Shown: one piece after another, positions 42,280-50,765 of the stretch | How positions within the stretch are numbered: the stretch's first letter is position 1 | Layout of the letters: each line of letters starts with the position of its first letter | Assembly: GCA_001898405.1 (NCBI GenBank) | Contig: MKTW01000002.1 | Coordinates: 63,719 to 127,718 of the forward strand | DNA from: Sphingobacteriales bacterium 44-61 | GTDB lineage: Bacteria > Bacteroidota > Bacteroidia > Chitinophagales > Chitinophagaceae | DNA: 64,000 nt | Direction of reading: 5' to 3' | Program-made: the position numbers and the translations under genes | The notes under the pieces: generated by a model | The model's database searches: none | The model's input: only the letters and a program-made list of their open reading frames with translations | Told to the model about the DNA's origin: nothing

Positions 42280-43737
42280 ATGAATCAGCAAACAAAATGG
42301 TCGCAATTCGGAACCCTCGTTACCGTGTTCTTTTTCTGGGGGTTTGTTGCTGCCAGCAATGATATCCTTATACCGGTTTTCAAGGAAAACCTTCATTTGA
42401 GCCAGGCTCAAAGCCAATTGGTTTCTTTTGCATTCTATGTTGCTTATACGGTCGGCTCCCTCATTTATTTTGGGATCAGTAAAGCCAGAGGAGGTGATAT
42501 CCTTAACCAGATCGGCTACCGGAATGGAATTTCGCTTGGCCTGATCATTTCAGCGCTTGGCACCCTTTTGTTTTACCCTGCCGCACAAACATCTTCCTTC
42601 CCGCTTTTCATCAGCGGGCTTTTTATCGTAGGGCTTGGATTCTCCTTGCAGCAAACAGCGGCCAATCCGCTGGCGATCATTATGGGCAATCCTAAATCAG
42701 GTGCCCAACGGTTGAGCATGGCTGGCGGCATTAATAACTTCGGTACCACCATTGGCCCGTTGATCGTAAGCTTTGCCATTTTTGGTTCAGTAACCGGCGG
42801 CACTGCAACTGCCAGCATTCAAAGTATCAAAATACCTTACCTTATACTGGGTCTCGCTTTCGTGATCGTAGCTGTCATTTTCCGGTTTTCTTCTGTTCCC
42901 AACAAAATAGAATTGGACAAAGTAGCGGAAGACGAGGCAAGTGATTCCCGCAAAGTGGCTCATCGCAGCGGTCCGTTAAAATATCCGCAACTGCTGTTGG
43001 GTATGCTTGGCATATTTATTTATGTTGGCGTGGAAGTGAGTACAGCAGCCAATCTTCCTGAATTCATGAAAGAGCACCTGAACACACCTACTGATAAGAT
43101 CGCTCCTTATGTTTCGCTTTACTGGGCGAGCCTGATGATCGGCCGGTGGACGGCTTCTGTAGGTGCATTTGATATTTCAAAAGGTGCCAAACAGATCCTG
43201 CGGTTCCTGATGCCTTATATTGCTTTTGGTGTTTTCATTCTTGTAAACACGATCGCAAATCACGATGTTACTCCTTTCTTTATCTATGCTGCAGTGATCC
43301 TGGTCATCATTATCGGTGATATCCTGAGCAAGGGCAACCCTGCAAGGCAACTGCTGATCTTTAGCCTGCTTGGTATCACAGCCCTGCTGATCGGTATCCT
43401 GGCCGATGGCATGATCAGCGTGTATGCATTCATCAGTGTAGGTCTTTTCTGCTCTACTCTTTGGCCCTGTATTTTCACACTTGCCATTGCCGGTCTTGGA
43501 AAACATACCAATGAAGGCGCCAGCTTCCTGATCATGATGATCATGGGTGGAGGAATTATCAGCCTGCTGCAAGGCGTGCTGGCTTCCAATGATCTGCTGG
43601 GCATACAATGGTCTTATATAGTAGGTGTGCTTTGCTTTACTTACCTGGCCTTCTATGCATGGAAGGTAAAAGGTATTCTGAAAGACCAGGGCATCGACTA
43701 TGATGCGGAAGTGAGCGTGAGTGGTGGTGGACATTAA
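42280..43737 (+). CDS. Sugar MFS transporter, FHS family (glucose/galactose or fucose type)
   Basis: 485-residue carrier with 12 predicted helices of the FucP/GluP (FHS) family. Diagnostic segments are the first helix FFFWGFVAASNDILIPVFK and GFSLQQTAANPLAIIMGNP (about 126-144) followed by GGINNFGTTIGPL. The ROK-family kinase follows 66 bp later, so glucose or a related hexose is the probable substrate. An intrinsic terminator (43760-43793) lies in that gap. ATG 42280 (MNQQTKWSQFG) is preferred to a TTG three codons upstream. Confidence 0.92.
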   Translation: MNQQTKWSQFGTLVTVFFFWGFVAASNDILIPVFKENLHLSQAQSQLVSFAFYVAYTVGSLIYFGISKARGGDILNQIGYRNGISLGLIISALGTLLFYPAAQTSSFPLFISGLFIVGLGFSLQQTAANPLAIIMGNPKSGAQRLSMAGGINNFGTTIGPLIVSFAIFGSVTGGTATASIQSIKIPYLILGLAFVIVAVIFRFSSVPNKIELDKVAEDEASDSRKVAHRSGPLKYPQLLLGMLGIFIYVGVEVSTAANLPEFMKEHLNTPTDKIAPYVSLYWASLMIGRWTASVGAFDISKGAKQILRFLMPYIAFGVFILVNTIANHDVTPFFIYAAVILVIIIGDILSKGNPARQLLIFSLLGITALLIGILADGMISVYAFISVGLFCSTLWPCIFTLAIAGLGKHTNEGASFLIMMIMGGGIISLLQGVLASNDLLGIQWSYIVGVLCFTYLAFYAWKVKGILKDQGIDYDAEVSVSGGGH

Positions 43738-43759
43738 TTCATTCCTTCGTACATTTATC

Positions 43760-43793
43760 GCCCCGTTAGTAATTTAACGGGGCTTATTTTTAA
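43760..43793 (+). terminator. Intrinsic terminator after the FHS carrier
   Basis: GCCCCGTTA (43760-43768) pairs with TAACGGGGC (43775-43783), 9 bp, six-base loop, followed by TTATTTTTAA. It lies only 10 bp before the next ATG (43804), so the ROK gene may depend on partial read-through. Confidence 0.8.
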
Positions 43794-43803
43794 AATCAAC
43801 AAC

Positions 43804-44787
43804 ATGGCAGCGGCTAAATCAGCATCAACTTCAACATTGCATCCTCTTTCAATCGGGATTGATATTGGCGGAACAGGCACCAAGTTTGGCATCGTGGACC
43901 GCGATGGGAACCTTTTATTTTCAGATGAGATCTCTACAAAGAAGCATGCAGAAGTCGGTACGTTTATAGATGAGTTGCATACAGCCATGTCAGCGATCAT
44001 TGACAAAGCAGGTGGTATTGGCCGGATGAAAGGTATTGGTGTTGGTGCGCCCAATGGCAACTACTACACCGGCACTATCGAATATGCTCCCAACCTGCCC
44101 TGGAAAGGGATTGTGCCGCTGGCTAAACTGATCGAGAACAAATTCAAACTTCCCGTTACCCTTACCAATGATGCCAATGCTGCTGCGATCGGAGAAATGA
44201 TGTATGGCGCTGCAAAAGGCATGAAGGATTTTATCATGATCACGCTTGGTACCGGTGTGGGCAGCGGTATTGTAGCCAATGGCCAGCTTATCTATGGTCA
44301 TGATGGATTTGCCGGTGAGCTCGGCCACACGATCATTATTCCCGATGGAAGACTGCATCCCGGCACCGGCAAAAAAGGTTCCCTGGAAAGTTATGCTTCT
44401 GCTACCGGTGTTCGCTACACAACATTGGAACTACTGGAAACTACCGATACGCCGAGTGTTCTGCGCAACGTTCCCCAGGAAGAGATCGATTCTAAGAAAG
44501 TATATGAAGCAGCGATACAGGGTGATGGACTTGCCCGGCACGTATATGAATTTACCGGCCGCATACTTGGCCTGGCCCTGGCCAATGCAGTAATGTTTTC
44601 CAGCCCCGAAGCGATCATCTTATTCGGCGGTCTTACCAAAGCCGGCGACCTGATATTAAAACCCACCCGCGAGCATATGGAAGCTAACCTGATACAGGTG
44701 TTCCAGAATAAAGTAAAATTGCTGATCAGTCATTTAAGGGAATCTGATGCGGCGATATTGGGAGCGAGTGCGCTGGTCTGGGAATGA
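43804..44787 (+). CDS. ROK family sugar kinase, probable glucokinase
   Basis: 327-residue ROK-fold kinase phosphorylating a hexose with ATP. The phosphate-binding motif is GIDIGGTGTKFG (about 18-29), the catalytic Asp is in LTNDANAAAIGEM (about 121-133), and GTGVGSGIVANG plus GELGHTIII follow. The usual zinc-binding CGCGxxGCxE motif is replaced by HPGTGKKGSLE (about 182-192). All three zinc cysteines are missing although the His of GELGH is kept. Many ROK kinases need that zinc, so the fold must be stabilised another way. It lies directly after the sugar carrier gene, which supports a glucose kinase role. Confidence 0.88.
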   Translation: MAAAKSASTSTLHPLSIGIDIGGTGTKFGIVDRDGNLLFSDEISTKKHAEVGTFIDELHTAMSAIIDKAGGIGRMKGIGVGAPNGNYYTGTIEYAPNLPWKGIVPLAKLIENKFKLPVTLTNDANAAAIGEMMYGAAKGMKDFIMITLGTGVGSGIVANGQLIYGHDGFAGELGHTIIIPDGRLHPGTGKKGSLESYASATGVRYTTLELLETTDTPSVLRNVPQEEIDSKKVYEAAIQGDGLARHVYEFTGRILGLALANAVMFSSPEAIILFGGLTKAGDLILKPTREHMEANLIQVFQNKVKLLISHLRESDAAILGASALVWE

Positions 44788-44847
44788 GTACGAATGATAC
44801 GAATAGGTGCGGATGGCGCGAATGGACCAGGTTGATTTGAGTGAAAA

Positions 44848-45852
44848 TTACTCGATGATGAATACGGCGGGAACGGGACGTTGATTGCCTTTGTCAGAAG
44901 GCCAGATCGTTTCTTTGCCATTTACCAGTAAGCAACTGCTGCCGCCTCCATCGAGGTTGAGTGCTTCCACACAACCGAGGTCTGCCAGTATTTTTGCTTG
45001 TTGTATCAGCGTAGCACCTTCTGCAATACCGGGATTTCTTCCTTCAACGGTCAGGATGATGAGCTTGTTATCACTGGTATAACCCATGGCAGTACGCGGA
45101 TGCTTGTCGTTGATGGCATTGCCCGTAAATTTCAGTTCAGCATTGTTGGAGATGCATACCTTTCCGTCTTTTACCAATACGGGACCACCGCCGACAGCAG
45201 TTTCCATTTTCCATTTTTTGAACACTTTGCCGGAAGGAACACAACTGCCCTCAGCAGGCAGTATCTTTTTCATTTCCTTATAAGAAATATGAAAAGCTGC
45301 ATTGGAATCTTTGCGGAATGCTACAGGATAATCCCAGGCAGAAGGCCATCTGGCAGATGAATCGGTATACAACCAGGCAATATCTGCTTTGCGTTTGGCA
45401 GTAATGCCTAAAGCGCTGCCCAATGGATGACGGTAAGTAAGGGTGTCTTTTCCTTTACCTGCAATGGAATGTACGGTGTACCCTACCTGTTTTCCTTCTT
45501 TTATTACGGTATTAAGGTTTTGATTGGTTCCAAAAGAAAAAAATGTGCAGTTCACTACTATTGCAGGCTGCTCATTTTTCGTATAGAATTGAAGTGGGGT
45601 AAGTCTTCTTCCCAGCGTTGTATCTACAGTGAAATGCAGTTTTTTATCTGAAAGATCAGCGATCACATAATAAGCTATGCTGGGCTTTCCATCGAGTGGA
45701 TCATGGGAAGTATACACATGAAGGGAAGATGGCAACGATCCAAACAATGAATCCACCTTTATCCATTTCAGCGAAGAACTTTCCTGGGCTTTCACTGTAA
45801 TGAATGCAAAAACCAATTGAATAAGAAGAGTAAAGCGAATGATTTTCTTCAT
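44848..45852 (-). CDS. Phosphodiester glycosidase (NAGPA domain) family protein, exported
   Basis: 334-residue secreted protein: signal peptide (MKKIIRFTLLIQLVFAFITVKA) and a phosphodiester glycosidase domain (PF09992 type) from about 60 to the end. The hallmark NLDGGGSSCLLVNG is near residue 306 and the terminal RPVPAVFIIE is typical. The family cleaves the GlcNAc-phosphodiester bond in the eukaryotic uncovering enzyme and related bacterial proteins, and bacterial roles include exopolysaccharide or phage-associated functions. No operon partner. The start is ATG 45852; four further in-frame codons upstream (MNSL) are possible. Confidence 0.85.
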   Translation of the reverse strand: MKKIIRFTLLIQLVFAFITVKAQESSSLKWIKVDSLFGSLPSSLHVYTSHDPLDGKPSIAYYVIADLSDKKLHFTVDTTLGRRLTPLQFYTKNEQPAIVVNCTFFSFGTNQNLNTVIKEGKQVGYTVHSIAGKGKDTLTYRHPLGSALGITAKRKADIAWLYTDSSARWPSAWDYPVAFRKDSNAAFHISYKEMKKILPAEGSCVPSGKVFKKWKMETAVGGGPVLVKDGKVCISNNAELKFTGNAINDKHPRTAMGYTSDNKLIILTVEGRNPGIAEGATLIQQAKILADLGCVEALNLDGGGSSCLLVNGKETIWPSDKGNQRPVPAVFIIE

Positions 45853-45890
45853 CAGGCTATTCATTTAAGGGTTCCTATAAACTAAAAAAC

Positions 45891-45956
45891 ATTCTTTGTG
45901 TTCTTTGTGCCTTTGTGGGAATTATCTCCCACAAAGGCACAAAGAACACAAAGAAT
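45891..45956. repeat. Repeat family C, copy 1 (also terminator-like)
   Basis: Perfect 30-nt arms (45891-45920 and 45927-45956), six-base loop ATTATC. Each arm is built of three CTTTGTG heptamers or their complements. On the minus strand the stem is followed by GTTTTTTAGT, so it can end the lipA transcript. A related copy is at 59690-59758. Confidence 0.85.
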
Positions 45957-45979
45957 AAAAATATTAATTCAGAGAATAA

Positions 45980-46915
45980 TTATGAAATTGTGGGAACACT
46001 CTTCGCCATTTCCCATTCTTTTTGCCCCAATCCCGGGAACACATGGCGTTCGCTATGGTAAGATGAACGCACGAGCGGCCCGCTTTCTACATAATCAAGG
46101 CCGAGATTATAGCCTACCTCGCGGTATTCAGCAAATTCATCAGGGTGAACAAAACGTTGTACAGGCAAATGCTTTTGTGTAGGTTGCAGGTATTGGCCAA
46201 TGGTGACCACATCACAACCATTATCATACAGATCTTTCAGGGTTTGTATCACTTCCTCGCGGGTTTCGCCAAGGCCCAGCATGATACCGCTCTTTGTTCT
46301 TCTTCCGCCTTCTTTTAAGGTGCGGATCACTTCCATGCTGCGCCAGTATTTGGCCTGTATGCGCACCTGGCGGGTAAGGCGCTCTACTGTTTCAATATTG
46401 TGGGATACTACCTCGGGTGCTGCATCGATCACCCGTTGGATATCTTCCTTCTTGCCTTTAAAATCAGGGATCAGGGTTTCCAGGGTTGTATCAGGATTAA
46501 GTGCTTTAACTGCTTTGATGGTATTGTACCAGATGGTAGAACCGCCATCTTTCAACTCGTCACGGTCAACAGAAGTGATTACTGCATGCTTCACTTTCAT
46601 CAGATAAATGGCTTCAGCTACACGCTGGGGTTCATCCCAATCCACAGCTTCAGGCCTGCCGGTGGCTACGGCGCAGAACCCGCAACTGCGGGTGCATACA
46701 TTGCCAAGGATCATGAAAGTAGCGGTGCCGGCTCCCCAGCATTCGCCCATATTGGGACAGTTGCCACTTTCACAGATCGTATGCAGTTTGTGTGTATCAA
46801 CCAGGTTGCGGACGTGCTTATAGCTCTCTCCGATGGGCAATTTCACCCTTAACCAATCAGGCTTTTTTACCCGGGTTTTATCATTAGTTGCGGAAACAAC
46901 GGGAAGTTCGGTCAT
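45980..46915 (-). CDS. lipA: Lipoyl synthase
   Basis: 311-residue radical-SAM enzyme inserting two sulfur atoms into octanoyl groups of E2 subunits. The auxiliary Fe-S cluster motif [12 protein letters not shown] (CX4CX5C, about 51-62), the radical-SAM CTRSCGFC (CX3CX2C, about 77-84) and the C-terminal RSSYHSE motif are all present. ATG 46915 is supported by a TATTTTTG box four bases upstream; the longer reading frame is non-conserved. It serves the PDH complex whose E1 alpha gene opens this window. No lipB is seen nearby. The transcript probably ends at the family C palindrome. Confidence 0.96.
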   Translation of the reverse strand: MTELPVVSATNDKTRVKKPDWLRVKLPIGESYKHVRNLVDTHKLHTICESGNCPNMGECWGAGTATFMILGNVCTRSCGFCAVATGRPEAVDWDEPQRVAEAIYLMKVKHAVITSVDRDELKDGGSTIWYNTIKAVKALNPDTTLETLIPDFKGKKEDIQRVIDAAPEVVSHNIETVERLTRQVRIQAKYWRSMEVIRTLKEGGRRTKSGIMLGLGETREEVIQTLKDLYDNGCDVVTIGQYLQPTQKHLPVQRFVHPDEFAEYREVGYNLGLDYVESGPLVRSSYHSERHVFPGLGQKEWEMAKSVPTIS

Positions 46916-46919
46916 AATG

Positions 46920-46927
46920 CAAAAATA
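46920..46927 (-). promoter_or_regulatory. Candidate -7 box of lipA (TATTTTTG), leaderless spacing
   Basis: TATTTTTG on the minus strand, then CATT, then ATG 46915: the same N4 spacing as at recF and the DUF721 gene. It also excludes the upstream in-frame starts, since the box would lie inside such an extended coding region. Confidence 0.5.
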
Positions 46928-46968
46928 CGAGGGATTATGGAAGATAACGAATACTATCCCCCGAAGGT

Positions 46969-47766
46969 TCATTTACGCTTTCCGAAAAGAATGGCAACAT
47001 ATCCCTGGAAGAAAAGCTGCCTTTCTTTCAGCCTTGCCATAATGGGTATTTTACCGGGGTAATAATCAGCGCTCATGCCTATTTCCAGGGCAGAAACCGT
47101 TTCGTTAAAGCGGCCATAATCGAAACGCATACCTATTTTGGCAAATGCACCCGGCTTCACTTTGATCTCTCCCCAACCCTTGCTGAAGCCTCCGCCTGCA
47201 ATAATGGCGCCCTGGTCCATGAAAAGTGCACTGTCTGCCGGGGAATACTTGATATCTCTTTGGCCTTCCTGCGGATCATCTACTGTAAGATAATAAGGGC
47301 GGAGAAGGCCCAGGGCAACCCCTGCATAATAAACGCCTGTAACGGCCACGCCGTTCTTATTTCCTTTTTGCCCTAAAATGTATTGCTGGCCAAAACCGAG
47401 CGTAACAGGATAGAAGTAATTAATTTTCCCGTATATATATGGGTTTCCAAATATGAAACTTCCTCCCAGCGATTTCTCTTCTTTCTTCTCTTTTATTTCT
47501 GCAAAATCTATCCGGTATAAATTGGTCTTGCGGCTGGTTTTCATTTTACCGAATTCATAAAATGCGCCATAACCGTTTGTGCGAAGCTGGATGCCAAAAG
47601 TGCTTTGTTTGTGATAAACGAGTACCCCTTCTTCAGCCTGGCGCATCAGTTCATTTATTTTCTGGCGCTTGGCTTCTTTTTTTTCATTCCTTTCTATTCT
47701 TCTGTCCTGTGCAAAGGCTGCAATCGCAAACAATACAACTACGGCGGAGAGGCTGAGTTTCTTCAC
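46969..47766 (-). CDS. Exported hypothetical protein, probable beta-barrel
   Basis: 265-residue protein with signal peptide ([20 protein letters not shown]), a charged helical stretch ([20 protein letters not shown]) and then alternating strands rich in Tyr, Phe and Gly ([60 protein letters not shown]). This suggests a small outer-membrane barrel. I do not recognise a named family. The start is GTG at 47766. lipA follows on the same strand after 53 bp but has its own promoter box. Confidence 0.72.
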   Translation of the reverse strand: MKKLSLSAVVVLFAIAAFAQDRRIERNEKKEAKRQKINELMRQAEEGVLVYHKQSTFGIQLRTNGYGAFYEFGKMKTSRKTNLYRIDFAEIKEKKEEKSLGGSFIFGNPYIYGKINYFYPVTLGFGQQYILGQKGNKNGVAVTGVYYAGVALGLLRPYYLTVDDPQEGQRDIKYSPADSALFMDQGAIIAGGGFSKGWGEIKVKPGAFAKIGMRFDYGRFNETVSALEIGMSADYYPGKIPIMARLKERQLFFQGYVAILFGKRK

Positions 47767-47840
47767 AGATTCTTCTATTTAATTAAAATTACCAAGAGAT
47801 TTACTCTTGCTTATAACGTAAATTTAGGGCAAAAATTGAA

Positions 47841-48254
47841 ATGACCTCTACAGTAGTTTACAACGGCGATCTCCGCACCACCTGCACCCATTTGAAAAGC
47901 GGCTCTTTTTTTGAAACCGATGCCCCTACAGACAATAATGGTAAGGGTGAGCGGTTCTCTCCTACCGACCTGATGGCAACCAGCCTGGCCACCTGTATGG
48001 CCACCGTTATGGGCATCAAGGCCCGTACTATGGGTTTTGACCTGAACGATTTAAAAGTGGATGTACTGAAAATAATGAAATCGGATCCCCGCCGTGTCGG
48101 AGGTATAGAATTAACATTTCATATACCCGAAACCTTCCGTGATATCGATGAAAAAACAAAAACGATCCTGAAACATACTGCCGATACCTGCCCTGTTGCC
48201 AAAAGCATTCATCCGGATATTGAGGTGAAAGTGGATTGGGGAAGCTGGAGTTGA
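47841..48254 (+). CDS. OsmC family protein, peroxiredoxin-like
   Basis: 137-residue OsmC/Ohr-fold protein. The catalytic cysteine pair is intact: SLATCMATVMG (Cys about 52) and ADTCPVAKSIHPD (Cys about 117). The conserved GERFSPTDLM (about 36-45) supplies the polar residues that activate the first cysteine. It reduces organic hydroperoxides or related stress products in the cytoplasm. The start is ATG 47841, with a TAAATTTA box about 14 nt upstream. It is divergent from the preceding gene. A 7-bp hairpin (48255-48276) directly follows the stop. Confidence 0.92.
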   Translation: MTSTVVYNGDLRTTCTHLKSGSFFETDAPTDNNGKGERFSPTDLMATSLATCMATVMGIKARTMGFDLNDLKVDVLKIMKSDPRRVGGIELTFHIPETFRDIDEKTKTILKHTADTCPVAKSIHPDIEVKVDWGSWS

Positions 48255-48382
48255 GTCGTGAGTCTTTAGTCACGACCCGGCCAGCAATTCATTCAGCACT
48301 TTGGGCAATTGGTGCTTATATCCTTTAATTTATAGCAGCTTCATCCGAAAATTTGCTTTTCTTGGCAGATAACGCGGATGAT

Positions 48383-49096
48383 ATGAACGTCTTGGTGATC
48401 GAATACGAAAAAGGGATGGTACAAAAGATCAAGGATTTGCTCCATGAAATTGATGAATCCATCCATGTAGTAGGAGTAACAGAAAATATGTTTGCGGCAG
48501 CAGAGTGGCTGACCCGCAATAAAATTCCTGATTTGATACTGGCTAATGAAGGTATGATTGCCGGCGTACAGAAAAAACGACGCGGTGATGTAAAAGCCAT
48601 TGTCACTTTCTCCACCACTACTGAAGCATATAACTTTGAAGCATTCCGTTATAAAACCATCCGTCATATACTGAATGAGATCCCGGGCACTGAAGAAAGG
48701 TTGCTGAACTTCGATCAGTACTGGGGCAATGGCGGCAAGGCCGTTGCAGCAGGCAATTTCAAAGAAAGGTTCTTAGTTAAGCAAGGACAGAAACTTGTAT
48801 CAATTCCCGTTAACCAGATCGCTTATTTTTTTTCGCAGGAACGTTTTATTTTCTTCAAAACATTCGACAACCAGAAGTTTCTACTGGAATACAGGATGGA
48901 ACAACTGGAAAATATTTTATCGCCTGAATCTTTCTTCCGTATCAACCGCTCTTATATTGTATCCCTGCAAACAGTAAAAGAGATCCACTCCTATTTCGGT
49001 AATCGCTTAAAGCTTTATCTCTCTCCTGCGGCCGACAAAGAAGTGGTCGTAAGCAGAAAAAGAGTAACGGATTTTAAGGAATGGCTGGGAAAATGA
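48383..49096 (+). CDS. LytTR transcription regulator with degenerate receiver domain
   Basis: 237-residue protein: an N-terminal receiver-like fold (about 1-115) followed by a LytTR DNA-binding domain (about 135-237, with SIPVNQIAYFFSQERFIFF, ESFFRINRSYIVSLQTVKEI and the terminal VSRKRVTDFKEWL). The receiver is atypical: the phospho-acceptor position normally in a DLIxxDxxMP motif reads PDLILANEGM, so the Asp is replaced by Asn or Ala, and the acidic pair near the N-terminus reads VIEYE rather than an ED/DD pair. Phosphorylation is therefore unlikely. No histidine kinase is adjacent. ATG 48383 (MNVLVIEYEKG) fits the receiver start. Confidence 0.88.
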   Translation: MNVLVIEYEKGMVQKIKDLLHEIDESIHVVGVTENMFAAAEWLTRNKIPDLILANEGMIAGVQKKRRGDVKAIVTFSTTTEAYNFEAFRYKTIRHILNEIPGTEERLLNFDQYWGNGGKAVAAGNFKERFLVKQGQKLVSIPVNQIAYFFSQERFIFFKTFDNQKFLLEYRMEQLENILSPESFFRINRSYIVSLQTVKEIHSYFGNRLKLYLSPAADKEVVVSRKRVTDFKEWLGK

Positions 49097-49302
49097 CCCG
49101 GCCATTTTTTGTAAACAGATCTGTATCCCCTGCTTTTTTCGTTCGTGCTTTATTTGTTGCATTTCATACACAAATCCGGTCAGTTGCTGCATTCCGGGTT
49201 GCAGCGCTCTTTTTACTTCCCTAGTTTGGTTTTGTAAACATCCAATACCAGTTGCCGGTGAGATCCGAATTTACCGGTGATGTCACACACCAAACACAAT
49301 GT

Positions 49303-50661
49303 ATGATGAAAAGCCACCTGCTCTTTCTTCTGCTATTACTTTGTTTGTCCACTCCTTGCTTCACTCAATGCCTAACGGCTCTGCCGCCGCCGGCCTGCAA
49401 TGGTGCAGAGCCGGCTTTGGCGGATAATGAAACACTGAACACAGGCACCACCAAATGGTATTATGGGCCCACAGCAACTTTAAACAGCCTCACCCTCCAG
49501 GGAGGGACACTGGTTGTTTGCAGTGATCTTACCATCGATAAGTTTTACATGACAGGCGGTACGATATTCGTTCGCCCGGGCGCAAGATTTGTTATTGGTT
49601 CCGGTATTGGTTCAGGACTTACCCTGAATGGCAATTGCGCAATTTATAACTATGGTACAATGGATGTGCAGCGCAACCTCTCACTTGATAACGGTGCTAC
49701 TGCAAGCACTCCCAATATTATTATCAATGCCACTTCTACATCCATCTTCCGCGTACCCTTTCAGTATTTCGTGATCAATAATGCTTATTCCTGGTTTGTG
49801 AATAATGGGCTGGCAGAATTTGGCGGTGTTATCACCGATCAGTACTCCTCACCCTCTTCTGTTTGCCTTGGCAGCGGAAGTGTAATGAGAATGAATATCC
49901 TGATCAATAAAACAAGTAACAGCTATGTTGTGCCGTCCGGTGCAGGGTGCGTATCTGTTGCACAGACTTCCATTTTCAACAACAGGCTGACCGGTAATAC
50001 TAATTTATATGCTTGCCTTTCTGCCAGTCATAGTTCTTATTCAGGTTGTGGTGGCTGCCCGGCCAATAACTGGGGTGCTGCACAGGTAATGACAGGATGT
50101 GTTTCCTGCAATGTGCTTGGTGTGCTGGATATAAAGTTCATTGACCTCAGCGTTTCAGCCATTACCACGGGCAACAAACTGCAATGGGAAATAAAAGATG
50201 TATTGAAAACAGGCGCTTTCAGCATTGAAAGATCTGCAGACGGTATCCACTATTCGCCCATCGGCAATATGCCCGTTGCAGCAGGTATCACTGCTTCCTT
50301 TAACTATATTGATAAATCCCCTCTGACAGGATATAATTACTATATGATCAAATATATTCGTTCCGATAATACTACCATCAACAGTAAGGCCGTACGCGTT
50401 TCATCATTACCACAAAACGGTTTCATTATAAGCTCAATGCCTTTTGACCGCAGTTTTTCCATTTCATTTTCAAGAGAGATCGAGCCGGAAAAAGTGATCC
50501 TGACTGATATAATGGGCAGGAATATTAATATTAAATACACTGTTGAATCCTATACAAGATCGATGGAAGTGGAAGTGCTGGATGATATTGCGCCGGGCAT
50601 ATATATCGTCCATATCCGTTCTGATAAGAACACTATGGCAAAGACGATCTTAAAGAAATAA
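49303..50661 (+). CDS. Secreted protein with type IX secretion C-terminal signal
   Basis: 452-residue secreted protein. The N-terminal signal peptide is MMKSHLLFLLLLLCLSTPCF. The first two thirds are Cys-rich beta structure of unknown family. The region SIERSADGIHYSPIGNMPVA is typical of the domain before the sorting signal, and the C-terminal 75 residues form a T9SS type A signal (VILTDIMGRNI, then APGIYIVHIRSDKNTMAKTI). Export through the T9SS and surface attachment or release are expected. It shares direction with the LytTR gene 200 bp upstream, but no link is proven. Ligand or enzyme activity cannot be assigned. Confidence 0.85.
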   Translation: MMKSHLLFLLLLLCLSTPCFTQCLTALPPPACNGAEPALADNETLNTGTTKWYYGPTATLNSLTLQGGTLVVCSDLTIDKFYMTGGTIFVRPGARFVIGSGIGSGLTLNGNCAIYNYGTMDVQRNLSLDNGATASTPNIIINATSTSIFRVPFQYFVINNAYSWFVNNGLAEFGGVITDQYSSPSSVCLGSGSVMRMNILINKTSNSYVVPSGAGCVSVAQTSIFNNRLTGNTNLYACLSASHSSYSGCGGCPANNWGAAQVMTGCVSCNVLGVLDIKFIDLSVSAITTGNKLQWEIKDVLKTGAFSIERSADGIHYSPIGNMPVAAGITASFNYIDKSPLTGYNYYMIKYIRSDNTTINSKAVRVSSLPQNGFIISSMPFDRSFSISFSREIEPEKVILTDIMGRNINIKYTVESYTRSMEVEVLDDIAPGIYIVHIRSDKNTMAKTILKK

Positions 50662-50679
50662 TGATTTAGATGATAGAGG

Positions 50680-50737
50680 TATCGCAAAGATTACGCAAAG
50701 GACGCCACGTTGCACTCTTTGCACAATCTTTGCGATA
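50680..50737. repeat. Repeat family D, copy 2 (bidirectional hairpin)
   Basis: Stem 1: TATCGCAAAGATT (50680-50692) with AATCTTTGCGATA (50725-50737), 13/13. Stem 2: GCAAAG (50695-50700) with CTTTGC (50717-50722). The loop contains CGCCACGTTGC, the complement of the GCAACGTGGCG in copy 1, so the two copies are in opposite orientation. It lies between convergent genes. Confidence 0.85.
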
Positions 50738-50765
50738 TTCTTACTACATCACTAACACATCTCCT

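Noticed and set aside
48255-48276. Terminator after the OsmC gene
   Set aside because: A 7-bp hairpin (GTCGTGA with TCACGAC) is present, but there is no T tract and the sequence resembles a degenerate GAGTCGTGAGTC short repeat.
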